A stretch of DNA of 64,000 nucleotides from Sandaracinaceae bacterium (GCA_020633195.1 JACKEC010000017.1:186001-250000), one strand, 5' to 3'; shown: positions 7,145 to 16,426, counted from the stretch's first letter. Notes: a model not told the origin generated them from the letters alone. Numbers and translations are program-made.

Positions 7145-10100
7145 CGCAGCTCCAGTCGGCGCAGCCACGGGCCGAAGCGCCGCTCGGCGATTGCCTCGGC
7201 GAGCCCCGGCGCGGGCGCGGGCCGGGTCACCGCGTCGCGCACGGGCCCCCAGCGCGACTGACCGCCGCCGCGCTCGCGCACCGACTCGACGGAGGCGACG
7301 AGCCCCTCGCCGTCGATGCTCGCGAAGCGATCCGCGACGCGCAGCACGGCGTCGATGGGGAAGAGGTAGTCGTGCGGGCCCGTCAGCAGATCCACGACCA
7401 GCGCCGTCAGCCACGCGCGCGCCGCGTCCGGCTCGATCGGCGCGAGGCCGAGCCGCACCGGCGCGTCCTGGTTCGCGTAGAGCTGGACCGACCGGTGCCC
7501 CGCGGCGCGCTGCCCCAGCAGCGTCAGGGCGACCTGATCGAAGAACGCACGCAGCGCGTGGCGCAGCTCCTCGACGCGGCCGTGGGCGCCGCCGCGGTGG
7601 AACAGGAGCAGCCCCACCGAGGCGTCGCCGCCGAGGAGCTCGGTCGCCCCGACGAGCTCGACGCGGAGCGGTCGGCCGTGCGCGCGCGGATCGTCGGCGA
7701 GCTCGAGGACGATCGGCGGCGCGGCCTCGACGCCGCGGCGATCGGAGTCGGCGGCGCCGAGCCGCACGCGCCGCGCGGTCACCGCGCCGAGCGTGTCCCA
7801 GCCCCGCTGCCACGTGTCGAGGACGTGGGCGTGGTCCTGCTCGAGCAGGTGCGCGAGCGGGCCGAGCGGCCAGCGGCCGTGCGCGGTCGCGGCCTCGACG
7901 CCGCGGTGGTAGGCGCCCGCCCACGGCTCGCTCGCGAGCACCGCCTCCTCGAAGCTCGCGCGGAGCACGATCGTCTCGTCGAGCCGGGCCGGGGCGAACG
8001 GCTCCTCGGACGTCGTGGCCGGGGCCTCCACGCGCTCGTCCTCGAGCCGCAGCACCGCGCGGGTCCACCCCTGCAGCGGGCACTCGAGGAAGCGACGCAG
8101 GGCGCCGAGCGACAATCGCAGGGTGCCCGAGCGCTCCGCGTCGGCGGCCGCGCGCGGGAGCGGCGCGAGCCCGAGGAGCCGCTCCACCGCGGGGTCGCGG
8201 GCCACCGCGCGAGACGCCTCGGCGGGGGACAGCCGGGTGGAGAGCCGCCCCTCGAGGTCGGCGCGCAGGCGCTCGCCGAGCCCCTTGGCCCGCTGCTCGA
8301 GCGTCGCCTCCTCGAGCACCACCCGCGCGGCGTCGTCCTCGTGGCGTCGGAGCGGCACGTTGTGCCTCGCGATCGTCGAACGCGCGCCCGGGAGGTAGCC
8401 GCCCTCGACCACGTCGAGCAGCTCGCTCACCACCACGCTCGGCGCGAGCGGCTCGCCCGTGCGCTCGTCGCGCGCGACGTACGTGATCACGAGGCGCTCG
8501 CGCGCGCACAGGAGCGTCTCGAGGAACGTGTAGCGGTCGCGCTCGGGGGGCGTGACGTCGCCGGCCTGGCGCCGGGCCGCGCGCAGATCCATCGAGTCGC
8601 GGCGGTCCGCCGCGGGGAAGCGCCCCTCGCCGAGGCCGAGCACGAAGATCACGCGGAACGGGATCGCGCGCATCGGCACGAGCGAGGAGACGGCGACGCC
8701 GTCCGCGAGGTGCTGCCCTCGCGTCCCCGCGAGCTCCTCGAGCGGGCCGCGGAGCAGCTCCCAGACGATCGGGTAGCGGACGGGCGCGCCGTCGAGGTCG
8801 AGCGCGCCGAGGCCCTCCGCGACCCGGAGCGCGCGCCGCAGGGCGGCCTCCTCGCGGTCGTCGGTCGGCGTCAGGTAGGCTTGCAGCATCGAGGTCGCGA
8901 AGCGGCCCCACTCGGTCAGGGACAGCGCCGCCTCGCGCGCGAAGCGGACGTCGCTCGAGAGCGACCGCGCCAGCAAGGCGAAGCAGGTCTCGACCCGCGA
9001 GCCCACCGGGGCCTCCTCGGGCAGGTAGCTCCGCGGCCCGACGGGGATCGCGCGCGGGGCGCCGTCCACCTCGCCGCGCGCGTGGGCCCCGAGCGCGACG
9101 CGCACGATCCCCTGCTCCCAGCTCAGCCGGTCCTCCTCGCCGACGTACGTGTCGGCGAGCTCCTCGTGATCGATCCCGTGGAAGATCCCCAGGCGCTCGA
9201 CGAGCGCGACCCACTCGTGCGGCTCGACGTCGGGGACCCGGGCCAGCACCGCGGGGTGGGTCATCACCGCGAGCACCTCGGGCCGGGCGAAGTCCTCCGT
9301 CGGCAGCGCGAGCAGACGCCGCGCCCCCTCGACCACCGGGCTGACGGACGCGAGCGAGACGTCGGTGACGTTGAAGGGGATCCTCCGCGCCTCGTCGAAC
9401 ACGGCCTCGACGTGCGGCAGGTACACGTCCCGGTCCGGCCCGTTCACGAGCACCGCGATCTCGTCGAAGGTGAGGTCCTCGATCGTGTCGACGAGCCGCC
9501 AGATCTCGGCGGCGACGGTCTCCACCTCGCGCCGGAGGCTCGGCGCGCCGATCACGGTGATCGACTCGTCGCGCGGCGCCCCCACGGGGTCCCGCTCGCG
9601 CGGCGCGCGTGTCAACACGTCGTGCTGTAGTCGATGAAGGAGCGGCGGCTGGCGGAGGCGCGCGAGGAGCGGGAGCTCGTCGTCCCGATCGACCCCCGCC
9701 TCGGTCACGGGGTCGACGAACGCGGCCTCGAAGTCGCACTCGGTCAGCGCGCCGAGCAAGCGGACGTGCTCGCGCCCCGGCCGGCCCCACTGGCGGAGCA
9801 GGGGCGTCTCGGTGTCGACGCCGAGCCGGAACGGATCCTCGTCCTCGAAGAGCCACTCGGGCTCCGCGCGGCTCGAGCGCTGCCGGCGGCGGAGCTCGCC
9901 CGGGCTCTCGACGTCCTCCCAGAACTCTTCGCACGGGTTGAGCGCGTACAGGTCGAGCGCGGCGTGCTCCCCGACCGCGCGGAACACGTGGGCGAACGCG
10001 CGCGCGACATACGAGAGGCCGAACACGTGCAGCGACCGGAAGGGCGGCGGCTCCATCGCCTCGACGGCCTCGGTGAGGCTGCGCGCGCGGGGCGCGTGGG

Positions 10101-10638
10101 TCCCCCAGTGGCGCGATCGCGCGAACCGGTAGAGCGTCGACTGCCAGGCCTCCGTCGCCTCGCTCGAGGTGCCGGCGAAGCGCGCTTCCTCGCGGGCCCA
10201 CGCCTCGAGCAGCTCCGGCCGCGAGAACCCGTACTCCTCGAAGAGCCGGGTGACGTGCAAGGCGAGCTGCGCCCGGCGAGGCTCCGTCGCGGCCGTCGCG
10301 GCGCCCGCCGCCGAGAGGTAGCGCCGCACCGGGGCCAGCTCGGGCTCCGCCAGGAGCGCGTCGTCGAGGAGCCCTCGGAGCACGCGGGCCTGCAGGGCCT
10401 CGCCCGCGAGCAGCGGCCCCGGGAGCAGCTCCTCCACGAGGTGCGCGAGGCGTCGGAAGCGAAGGTTCGCCGCCACGCCGAGGCGCCGCGCGATGCCGAG
10501 CTCCACGTAGCGCTCCACGTTCTGGTTCGGCACCACGATGTGGGTCGCCTCCAGCGGATCGCCCGGGGCCGTCCCCACGCGCCGCACCAGCGCGTCCAGC
10601 AACGCCTCGGTGTGGTTGGAGTAAGTGAGGCGAATCAT
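7141..10638 (-). CDS. recC: Exodeoxyribonuclease V subunit RecC
   Basis: This 1165-residue protein has the length and architecture of RecC, the Chi-scanning subunit with an inactivated helicase fold. It begins MIRLTYSNHTEALLDAL, continues with VVPNQNVERYVELGIA and ANLRFRRL, and has the conserved GLGEGRFPAADRRDSMDL segment in the centre and a nuclease-like C-terminal domain. It is followed by an overlapping recD. recB, normally next to these genes, is not in the window. Upstream lies a divergently transcribed lipoprotein gene. A TAAACC hexamer ends exactly six bases before the ATG, so the mRNA may be leaderless. Confidence 0.93.
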   Translation of the reverse strand: MIRLTYSNHTEALLDALVRRVGTAPGDPLEATHIVVPNQNVERYVELGIARRLGVAANLRFRRLAHLVEELLPGPLLAGEALQARVLRGLLDDALLAEPELAPVRRYLSAAGAATAATEPRRAQLALHVTRLFEEYGFSRPELLEAWAREEARFAGTSSEATEAWQSTLYRFARSRHWGTHAPRARSLTEAVEAMEPPPFRSLHVFGLSYVARAFAHVFRAVGEHAALDLYALNPCEEFWEDVESPGELRRRQRSSRAEPEWLFEDEDPFRLGVDTETPLLRQWGRPGREHVRLLGALTECDFEAAFVDPVTEAGVDRDDELPLLARLRQPPLLHRLQHDVLTRAPRERDPVGAPRDESITVIGAPSLRREVETVAAEIWRLVDTIEDLTFDEIAVLVNGPDRDVYLPHVEAVFDEARRIPFNVTDVSLASVSPVVEGARRLLALPTEDFARPEVLAVMTHPAVLARVPDVEPHEWVALVERLGIFHGIDHEELADTYVGEEDRLSWEQGIVRVALGAHARGEVDGAPRAIPVGPRSYLPEEAPVGSRVETCFALLARSLSSDVRFAREAALSLTEWGRFATSMLQAYLTPTDDREEAALRRALRVAEGLGALDLDGAPVRYPIVWELLRGPLEELAGTRGQHLADGVAVSSLVPMRAIPFRVIFVLGLGEGRFPAADRRDSMDLRAARRQAGDVTPPERDRYTFLETLLCARERLVITYVARDERTGEPLAPSVVVSELLDVVEGGYLPGARSTIARHNVPLRRHEDDAARVVLEEATLEQRAKGLGERLRADLEGRLSTRLSPAEASRAVARDPAVERLLGLAPLPRAAADAERSGTLRLSLGALRRFLECPLQGWTRAVLRLEDERVEAPATTSEEPFAPARLDETIVLRASFEEAVLASEPWAGAYHRGVEAATAHGRWPLGPLAHLLEQDHAHVLDTWQRGWDTLGAVTARRVRLGAADSDRRGVEAAPPIVLELADDPRAHGRPLRVELVGATELLGGDASVGLLLFHRGGAHGRVEELRHALRAFFDQVALTLLGQRAAGHRSVQLYANQDAPVRLGLAPIEPDAARAWLTALVVDLLTGPHDYLFPIDAVLRVADRFASIDGEGLVASVESVRERGGGQSRWGPVRDAVTRPAPAPGLAEAIAERRFGPWLRRLELR

Positions 10639-10644
10639 CGGGGA

Positions 10645-10650
10645 GGTTTA
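10645..10650 (-). promoter_or_regulatory. Putative -10 box for leaderless recC mRNA
   Basis: TAAACC on the reverse strand, followed by TCCCCG and the recC ATG. With the usual seven-base step from the -10 box, transcription would start on the A of the start codon. No convincing -35 box is visible. Confidence 0.4.
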
Positions 10651-10704
10651 CAGACGGCTTCCATGCGGCGAATCTGACGCGCGGTGGAGGATACTGTCCC
10701 GACG

Positions 10705-11391
10705 ATGCAGTGGGCTCGACCGGTGATGATCGCGGTCACGGTGCTGGCGCTCGGCGGATGCTCTCTGTTGTTCGACGGGGGCAAGTACGAGCGCGGCGGC
10801 TCGCCGGACGCCTCCGCGATGGACGCCGCCACCGAGGACGCGGGCGTGGCGCCAGACGCGGCGGTGGGCGTCGACGCGGGCGTCTTTCGCTGCACGCGCC
10901 ACGAGGACTGCACCCTCGCAGAGGAGGAGGCGTACTACGTGTGCGTCCCCATCCCCAGCGCGCCGGGCGAGTTCTACTGCGCCGATAGCTGCGACGCGTC
11001 GGAGGACTGTGGGCCCGTCGGCGGCGGCCCGGCCCACGACGAGGGCAGCGTCTGCCTGCCGTCGGGCGAGTGCGGCTGCAACACGAGCGAGGACTGCGGC
11101 GACCCGCTCTTCCCTTCCTGCGATCGCGCGACGCAGCTCTGCGACGAGGTGACCTGCACCAGCAACGCCGTCTGCGCGGCCGCGATGCCGGGGAGCACGT
11201 GCTTCGGGGGGCGCTGTCAGCAGATCGCGTGTACGAACCCCGAGGACTGCGCCGGCGAGGCGGAGGTCGGCGCGTGCACCACGTCTCCGATGGGCGGCCC
11301 CACGCAGTGCTCCGACTCGTGCATGGACGACTCGGAGTGCCCGACCGGGTCGGGTTGTCCGGGCGTCGGTCCCGGACGGCACTGCACCTGA
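10705..11391 (+). CDS. Cysteine-rich lipoprotein
   Basis: A 228-residue protein from ATG 10705 with a lipoprotein signal (TVLALGGCS). A short Asp/Ala linker with DAG motifs is followed by about 150 residues very rich in cysteine in spaced pairs (CTRHEDC, CNTSEDCGD, CTSNAVCAA, CTNPEDC). Such disulphide-rich modules are common in myxobacterial surface lipoproteins. A GATACT box lies ten bases before the ATG. It is divergent from recC, and the next gene starts 20 bases after its stop. Function unknown. An ATG-less upstream extension to 10684 is open but would spoil the signal peptide. Confidence 0.8.
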   Translation: MQWARPVMIAVTVLALGGCSLLFDGGKYERGGSPDASAMDAATEDAGVAPDAAVGVDAGVFRCTRHEDCTLAEEEAYYVCVPIPSAPGEFYCADSCDASEDCGPVGGGPAHDEGSVCLPSGECGCNTSEDCGDPLFPSCDRATQLCDEVTCTSNAVCAAAMPGSTCFGGRCQQIACTNPEDCAGEAEVGACTTSPMGGPTQCSDSCMDDSECPTGSGCPGVGPGRHCT

Positions 11392-11399
11392 CGACTGGC

Positions 11400-11405
11400 T
11401 ACACT
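11400..11405 (+). promoter_or_regulatory. Putative -10 box, leaderless
   Basis: TACACT ends six bases before the GTG at 11412, the spacing expected if transcription begins on the start codon. It lies in the 20-base gap after the lipoprotein gene. Confidence 0.4.
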
Positions 11406-11411
11406 CGCGGC

Positions 11412-12446
11412 GTGAGCTTCTGGGCCCGGCGATCGTTCCTCGCCCCGTGGGTGATCGTGTCCGCGGTCCTGCACGTCGCGCTCTTCCTCGGCGCGGCGGC
11501 CGGCGTGGGCCTGCTCCCCGGCCAGGGCGCGCTCGACGGCGACGGCTTCGGCGGGCAGTCGATCGAGGTGGAGATCACGGGCCCGAACGACGGAGATGCC
11601 CACGGCGCGCTGCAACCCACGTCCGACCGCGCGATGCCGCAGCTCCCGGCGCCGGAGCCCGAGGAGGAGGTCACCGGCGAGGACCCGACCGAGATCGACC
11701 CAGCCGCCGAGCTCGCGATCGCGGCGGCCGAGACGCTGCCGCCGCGCTCGCGTCAGGTCCAGACCGACCGGCCGCCCGCCCCGGCGGTCGAGGAGGGCAA
11801 CGCGCCCGTCCCCGGGACCACCGAGACCGACAGCGTCGACGGCCCCGAGGCGACCGCGGAGTCGACCCCCGGCCTGCACCCGGATCCGTCCGGCACGGGC
11901 GGCGACGGAACCCTCGCGGGTCCGCCCGCGGGCGACGTCGCCGGGCTCATCCTCGGCTCGGCCGGCCTCGGCGGCAGCCAGGTGACCCCGCGCACCGCGC
12001 TCCTGCCCAACTCGGGCGTCTGCGCCGACCCCGTCGCGGGCACCTGGCGCGCGCAGAAGTACCGGACGAGCGATCACACCTGGGTGCGCTTCATCGTCAA
12101 CATCCGCCGGGGCAGCGGGGGCGCCGACCTCACCGGCACGATCACCAGCCGCATCTGGACCGGCAACCGATCGAACCCGACCCCCGGCGCGTGCACCGCG
12201 TTCGGCATGGATCACACGTGGCGCATGCGCGCCCGCGGCACCTTCGAAGGCGACCAGATGAGCCTCCGCTCGTCGGGCGGCGCGCGCCTCATCGCGCAGG
12301 ACTGCCCGCGCGGCGACTCGCTCTACGCCCCGGACAGCTTCACGGGACGGGTCGAGGTCATGCGCGAGGTCTGGGAGTCGGTGAACAACGACGGCGCGTT
12401 CGACATCGACGAGCCCTACACGTTTCGTCGCGTCTCGTGTGACTGA
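11412..12446 (+). CDS. TonB-like N-terminally anchored envelope protein, function unknown
   Basis: A 344-residue protein from GTG 11412. A short cytoplasmic N-terminus (MSFWARRSFLAPW) precedes one membrane helix (VIVSAVLHVALFLGAAAG), resembling TonB/TolA anchors. Then comes a long acidic Pro/Glu-rich periplasmic spacer, a Gly-rich segment and a folded C-terminal domain of about 135 residues with four cysteines (VCADPVAGTWRAQKY to RRVSCD). I do not recognise the C-terminal domain and it does not look like the TonB C-domain. The gene converges with the lipoprotein gene at 12452, with five bases between the stops. Signal anchor rather than cleavable signal is my inference. Confidence 0.75.
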   Translation: MSFWARRSFLAPWVIVSAVLHVALFLGAAAGVGLLPGQGALDGDGFGGQSIEVEITGPNDGDAHGALQPTSDRAMPQLPAPEPEEEVTGEDPTEIDPAAELAIAAAETLPPRSRQVQTDRPPAPAVEEGNAPVPGTTETDSVDGPEATAESTPGLHPDPSGTGGDGTLAGPPAGDVAGLILGSAGLGGSQVTPRTALLPNSGVCADPVAGTWRAQKYRTSDHTWVRFIVNIRRGSGGADLTGTITSRIWTGNRSNPTPGACTAFGMDHTWRMRARGTFEGDQMSLRSSGGARLIAQDCPRGDSLYAPDSFTGRVEVMREVWESVNNDGAFDIDEPYTFRRVSCD

Positions 12447-12451
12447 CCCCG

Positions 12452-13300
12452 TCAGGGCGCGGGATCCATCATCATGCCGCCGCCGCCCATCTGGACGATG
12501 CTCGGGAGCATGCCCGAGAGCGGGAAGGTCATCCCCGCCCACGAGCTCGGCATGCAGTAGGAGGTGCCGTTCGAGTGGGGGGTGCAGAAGAGGTCCGGGT
12601 CGGTGCAGTCCGACTCCCCGCCAGGGCACGGGATCATGCACTGGCCGAAGCCGCCGACCAGCGGCGCGCAGGCGCTGCCGATCGGGCACTGGTTGGTCAT
12701 CGGCCGCGTCTCGCAGATCATCGAGCAGAGGCCGATGTCGGTCGTCGCGCGATCGCCGAGCTGCACGCACCACCCCGGGAGCTGGCACGCCGAGGGGGTC
12801 CCCGCGTTGCCGTCACAGGCGCGCGAGCCGTTCAGGTCCTGCCGCTCGAGGTGGAAGCAGTAGCCCCCCATCGGGAGCATCGGGTCCATCGTGATGCCGA
12901 CCCAGCACTCGGTCCCTGTCCCGGTGGGGCATTGGACGGGCGAATCGCACGGCGCGCGACAGACGCCATCGCGACAGTAGGCGGTCGTCCGCTCCGGCGG
13001 GAGCATCGGCGAGAGCGGGAAGCCGGCGCAGTCCGAGTCGGTGGCGCACTCGGTCGAGCAGTACTTGTTCTCGTTGGCCATGGGATCGACGCTGTCCGCG
13101 CAGACGCGGGTGCTGCAGAACATGTCGTCGACGCACGACTCGGCGATCTCGGCCGAGGGAGCACTGTTTCGGCAGACGCCGTCCGCCCAGCAGAAGTGGG
13201 TCGGCGGACACTGTCCGCCGCGAGCGCAGAGGTACTCCTTGCCGGAGGTCTGGGGCTCACACCCCAGGGCGAGGAGCGCGAGGAGGGCGAGCTTCTTCAA
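12452..13300 (-). CDS. Cysteine-rich lipoprotein
   Basis: I start this 282-residue protein at TTG 13300, giving MKKLALLALLALGC, a compact lipoprotein signal. GGGGGA is placed just upstream as a ribosome site, and the TTG overlaps the previous gene's stop by four bases (TTGA). About 28 cysteines occur in the mature part (CARGGQCPPTHFC, CSTECATDSDC, CPGGESDCTDPDLFC), so an extracytoplasmic, disulphide-rich fold is likely. The C-terminus is Met/Pro/Gly-rich. It is the last gene of a kinase-PEGA protein-lipoprotein operon, which suggests a common envelope role. No known domain recognised. Confidence 0.8.
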   Translation of the reverse strand: MKKLALLALLALGCEPQTSGKEYLCARGGQCPPTHFCWADGVCRNSAPSAEIAESCVDDMFCSTRVCADSVDPMANENKYCSTECATDSDCAGFPLSPMLPPERTTAYCRDGVCRAPCDSPVQCPTGTGTECWVGITMDPMLPMGGYCFHLERQDLNGSRACDGNAGTPSACQLPGWCVQLGDRATTDIGLCSMICETRPMTNQCPIGSACAPLVGGFGQCMIPCPGGESDCTDPDLFCTPHSNGTSYCMPSSWAGMTFPLSGMLPSIVQMGGGGMMMDPAP

Positions 13301-14199
13301 AACGTCCCCCGGAGCTGCAGCTGCGCGCTCGGCCGTGAGTTGCTCCCCGTCGTCATCCAGATCGCGCCGCCGATGGTGAGCGCGGCTCCCAGCCCCATGA
13401 CGCCGTACCCGATGCCCTGGAGCGGCTGGGTGATCGCGTACGAGCCCGAGACGTCGGCCCACTCCGTCATCGGCCCGGCGCCGTTCGCCTCGAAGTACGT
13501 GACCGCCCCCGCGATGAGGACGCCCGCGCCGGCGAGGAAGCCCACCACGCCCCCGAGCGTGAGCGCGAGCGAGCCGTCGGGAGGCCCCGTCTCGGGCGGC
13601 GGCGCGACGGGCGGCGTGATCCGCGGCGGCGGCGTGTCCTCGACCACGGGCGCCTCGAAGCGCATCGGCAGCGGCGCGTTCTCACCGCCGCGCACCGGGA
13701 TCGAGCTCTCCCAGCGGTGGGCTCCGCTGACCACGACCGCGTGCTCACCGATCGGCAGCATCAGGGTGCCGTCGTCCTCGGGCTCCACCGCGCGGCCGTC
13801 GATCGTGATGTCCGCGCCCTCGGGCACGTTCGCCAGGGAGAAGATCGCCACGCGACCGAGCGCGCGCGTCAGCAGCGACTGCACCTCGGTGCGCTGCTCC
13901 TCGGTGAGCGGCCGGACCTCGTTGCTCAGCGCGCGGCGGAGGTGCCGGACGCTGTCGACGTAGTCGCGGATCTCGAACGAGACCATCCCGATCCCGCGCT
14001 CCGTGCGCGCGTTCGGGAACGCCGCGTGGGCTTGTCGGAAGGCCGCGCGCGCGTCCTCCCAGTTCCCGTTGGCCGACTCCGAGAGGGCCTCCTCGATGAG
14101 CTGCTCGTACTCCGCCGGTGGCTCCGCCTCTTGGGCGAAGGCGGCGTGCGCGGGGAGGAGGACGCCGCAGAGGGCGATGAGCTCGATGGTGCGCATCAT
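13297..14199 (-). CDS. TPR/PEGA-type envelope protein
   Basis: This 300-residue protein has a cleavable signal (ELIALCGVLLPAHAAFAQ). Helical TPR-like repeats cover roughly residues 28-110 (EEALSESANGNWEDARAAF). A PEGA-like beta domain follows (VPEGADITIDGRAVEPEDDG, IGEHAVVVSGAHR), then a Pro-rich linker and two C-terminal hydrophobic segments. PEGA domains are thought to act in binding at the cell surface. Its ATG overlaps the preceding kinase stop by one base (TGATG) and its own stop overlaps the next lipoprotein start, so all three genes are coupled. A very similar gene pair lies at 41.4-42.9 kb. Function unknown. Confidence 0.85.
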   Translation of the reverse strand: MMRTIELIALCGVLLPAHAAFAQEAEPPAEYEQLIEEALSESANGNWEDARAAFRQAHAAFPNARTERGIGMVSFEIRDYVDSVRHLRRALSNEVRPLTEEQRTEVQSLLTRALGRVAIFSLANVPEGADITIDGRAVEPEDDGTLMLPIGEHAVVVSGAHRWESSIPVRGGENAPLPMRFEAPVVEDTPPPRITPPVAPPPETGPPDGSLALTLGGVVGFLAGAGVLIAGAVTYFEANGAGPMTEWADVSGSYAITQPLQGIGYGVMGLGAALTIGGAIWMTTGSNSRPSAQLQLRGTF

Positions 14200-15728
14200 C
14201 AGAAATCGTCGGCCCGAAGCACACCAGCTCGGCTGTTGATGCGCAAGTCCGGCTCGCCCGCGGGCGGGTTCGCCGGGGCGGTCTCCTCGGTCGAGGTGGA
14301 GCGGCGGCGCCGACCGTGGTGCGTGGGCTCCGCCGCCACGGGCTCGGAGGGCGGCGCTTCGACGGCCGGCTCCTCCGGCTCGGGAGCCTCCACCGCGACC
14401 GGCGGCGGCTCCGGCGTCTGGACCACCTCGGGCACTTCGGGCACCGCGGGCACCTCGGGCGTCGGCTCCACCGCGGCCGGCTCGGCGATCGCCGCGGGCG
14501 CGTTCGGCGGCACGATCGCGGTCGGATCCTCGCCTCCGAGGAAGAGGCTGGCCACGGCGCCGACGACGATGAGCGCGACCACGCCGATGCTGGCCGGCAC
14601 CACCCAGCTCTTGCGGGCAGGGGCGGCGATCCGATCCGTCCCCGCCAGCGAGGCCGCGACGTCGTCCCCGCTCAGCGCGGCGGTGGGCGCGAAGGCTCGC
14701 TCGGAGCGCTCGCCCTGCGGGCGCAGGGGGCCGTCCTCCGTGACCGCGCCGGACCCGGACGGCGAGCTCGGCCGCGCGCGAATCGTCGAGCTGATGCGCT
14801 CGTCGTCCATCCGCGGCGTGAGGCCGCCGGAGCGATCGTCGATCTCGGCGAGGTGCACCTGCCGCGGGACCTGGAAGTTGGCCTTCGTGAAGGGCTCGAT
14901 CGCCTGGGCAAGCTCGATGACCGACGCGAAGCGGTTCTCGGGGGCGCGCTCGATCGCTTTCTTCACGATCGCGCCCAGCTCCTCGGGGATCTCGTCCTTG
15001 AGCTCGGTCGGCGAGGGGTGGTCGGCGGTCAGGATCTCCAGCAGCAGCGCGTTGAGGCTCTGCGAGCGGTACGGCAGGTCGCCGAGCAGGCACTCGTAGA
15101 GGATCAGCCCGAGCGCGAACACGTCCGCGCGCTCGTCGACGTCCTTCTCCTCGAGCTGCTCGGGCGACATGTAGCGCGGGGTCCCGACGATGGAGCCCGA
15201 GTGCGTGAGCTTCGAGTCCGCCTGCGCCTCGGCCGCCTTCGCGAGGCCGAAGTCGAGCACCTTCATGTCGTAGGGGGTGCCGTCCCGATCGCAGCAGACG
15301 AAGAGGTTCTCGGGCTTGAGGTCCCGATGCAGGATGCCCGCCTGGTGCGCCGCGGCGACCCCCTGGAACGCCGGCAGGAGCAGCCCGATGGCCTCGTCCG
15401 GCGGCATCCCGCCCGGGGGGATGAAGTCCCGGAGGCTCCCGCCCTCGAGGTACTCCATCACGAGGAAGATCTCGCCCTCGTGCTCACAGACGTCGAAGAT
15501 CTGCGCGACGTTCGGGTGCGACAGGCGGCCCATCGCGCGGGCCTCGCGCAGGAACCGGCGGCGCCGCTCCTCGTCGTCCTCGAGCAGCCACTTGATGGCG
15601 ACGCGCCGGCCCGTCACGGCGTGGCGAGCGCGGTAGACGGCGCCCATGCCCCCCTTGCCGAGAAGCGCTTCGAGCTCGTACTTGCCGTCTACGAGCTCCC
15701 CGACCTTGGTCTCGGCGCTGCTGCCCAT
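14199..15728 (-). CDS. Membrane-anchored Ser/Thr protein kinase
   Basis: A 509-residue Hanks kinase with glycine loop GKGGMGAVY near residue 24, Lys46 (VAIKW), HRDLKPEN at 134-141, DFG at 159-161 and the GTPRYMSPEQ activation segment. After the kinase domain, a Ser/Arg-rich juxtamembrane region leads to one membrane helix (about 375-397). The C-terminal region is Pro/Glu/Val-rich with a basic GRRRRSTS patch and no folded sensor. TATCTT lies 11 bases before the ATG. It is the first gene of a three-gene operon with a PEGA protein and a Cys-rich lipoprotein, and these are plausible partners. Activating residues all look intact. Confidence 0.93.
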   Translation of the reverse strand: MGSSAETKVGELVDGKYELEALLGKGGMGAVYRARHAVTGRRVAIKWLLEDDEERRRRFLREARAMGRLSHPNVAQIFDVCEHEGEIFLVMEYLEGGSLRDFIPPGGMPPDEAIGLLLPAFQGVAAAHQAGILHRDLKPENLFVCCDRDGTPYDMKVLDFGLAKAAEAQADSKLTHSGSIVGTPRYMSPEQLEEKDVDERADVFALGLILYECLLGDLPYRSQSLNALLLEILTADHPSPTELKDEIPEELGAIVKKAIERAPENRFASVIELAQAIEPFTKANFQVPRQVHLAEIDDRSGGLTPRMDDERISSTIRARPSSPSGSGAVTEDGPLRPQGERSERAFAPTAALSGDDVAASLAGTDRIAAPARKSWVVPASIGVVALIVVGAVASLFLGGEDPTAIVPPNAPAAIAEPAAVEPTPEVPAVPEVPEVVQTPEPPPVAVEAPEPEEPAVEAPPSEPVAAEPTHHGRRRRSTSTEETAPANPPAGEPDLRINSRAGVLRADDF

Positions 15729-15814
15729 TCGCCCCGGAGAAGATAACAGACCCTGAGCGCCGTGGCTTACTCCCGAGGGGTTACCGTCGCTCGCCGGGCG
15801 CGCATACTGTGCGC

Positions 15815-16426
15815 GTGCGCGCCTCTGCCCTCGCGCTGACCCTCTGCCTCGCGTCGAGCACGGCCTCGGCGCAGGCCGTGGATCTCACGCGGCCCGAGCC
15901 CGCGATGAGCGCCCTCACCGACGTGCGGCTGTCGCTGGAGGTCGAGCGCCGCGAGGCGGGGGTGGTGCTCGTCTTCGAGGGCCTGCTCTCCCTGGTCGCC
16001 GGGGGGCTCGTGGCCGGCTTCGGCAACGCGGACCCTTTCTGGCTGTCGTTCGGCGTCGGGACCGCGGGGTGGGGCGCCGTCAACGCCGCCCTCGCGATCG
16101 CGATGCTGGACCTCGACGATCAGCGGCAGCGCGCCGTGGAGGCGGAGCGGGGCCTGCGTTACGACGACGTCGATCGCGCCCGCGCGGCCGCGATCCGACA
16201 GCAGGAGGGCGCCGCGACGCTGTTCGCCTTCAACGCCGGCCTCGACGTCTTCTACCTGGCGACCGGGGTGCTCCTGTTCGTCCTCGCCGATCAGCTCACC
16301 GGCCCCGACGAGCCAGACCTGCTCCGCGGCTACGCGGTGGCGCAGCTCGGGCAAGGCGGCTTCCTCCTCGTCTTCGACCTCGTCGAGTGGATCGCGTCCA
16401 ACGGCCGGGCGGCGCGGCTGCGATGA
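15815..16426 (+). CDS. Exported membrane protein of unknown function
   Basis: About 203 residues from GTG 15815, giving the signal MRASALALTLCLASSTASAQ. The mature part has four hydrophobic segments (VLVFEGLLSLVAGGLVAGF, WLSFGVGTAGWGAVNAALAI, FAFNAGLDVFYLATGVLLF, GQGGFLLVFDLVEWIA) separated by a charged Arg/Glu-rich loop, so it is probably an inner-membrane protein. CATACT ends six bases before this GTG. An in-frame GTG six bases earlier (15809) would lie right against that box. The stop overlaps the M23 peptidase start (ATGA). No family recognised. Confidence 0.75.
   Translation: MRASALALTLCLASSTASAQAVDLTRPEPAMSALTDVRLSLEVERREAGVVLVFEGLLSLVAGGLVAGFGNADPFWLSFGVGTAGWGAVNAALAIAMLDLDDQRQRAVEAERGLRYDDVDRARAAAIRQQEGAATLFAFNAGLDVFYLATGVLLFVLADQLTGPDEPDLLRGYAVAQLGQGGFLLVFDLVEWIASNGRAARLR

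Noticed and set aside
7145..10201. Upstream extension of recD into recC as one giant protein
   Set aside because: The extension is Arg/Ala/Pro-rich nonsense; recD motifs begin after the ATG at 7144, which overlaps the recC stop.
12443..12455. CTGAC-CCC-GTCAG hairpin between convergent genes
   Set aside because: Only five base pairs and overlapping a stop codon; likely chance in GC-rich DNA.
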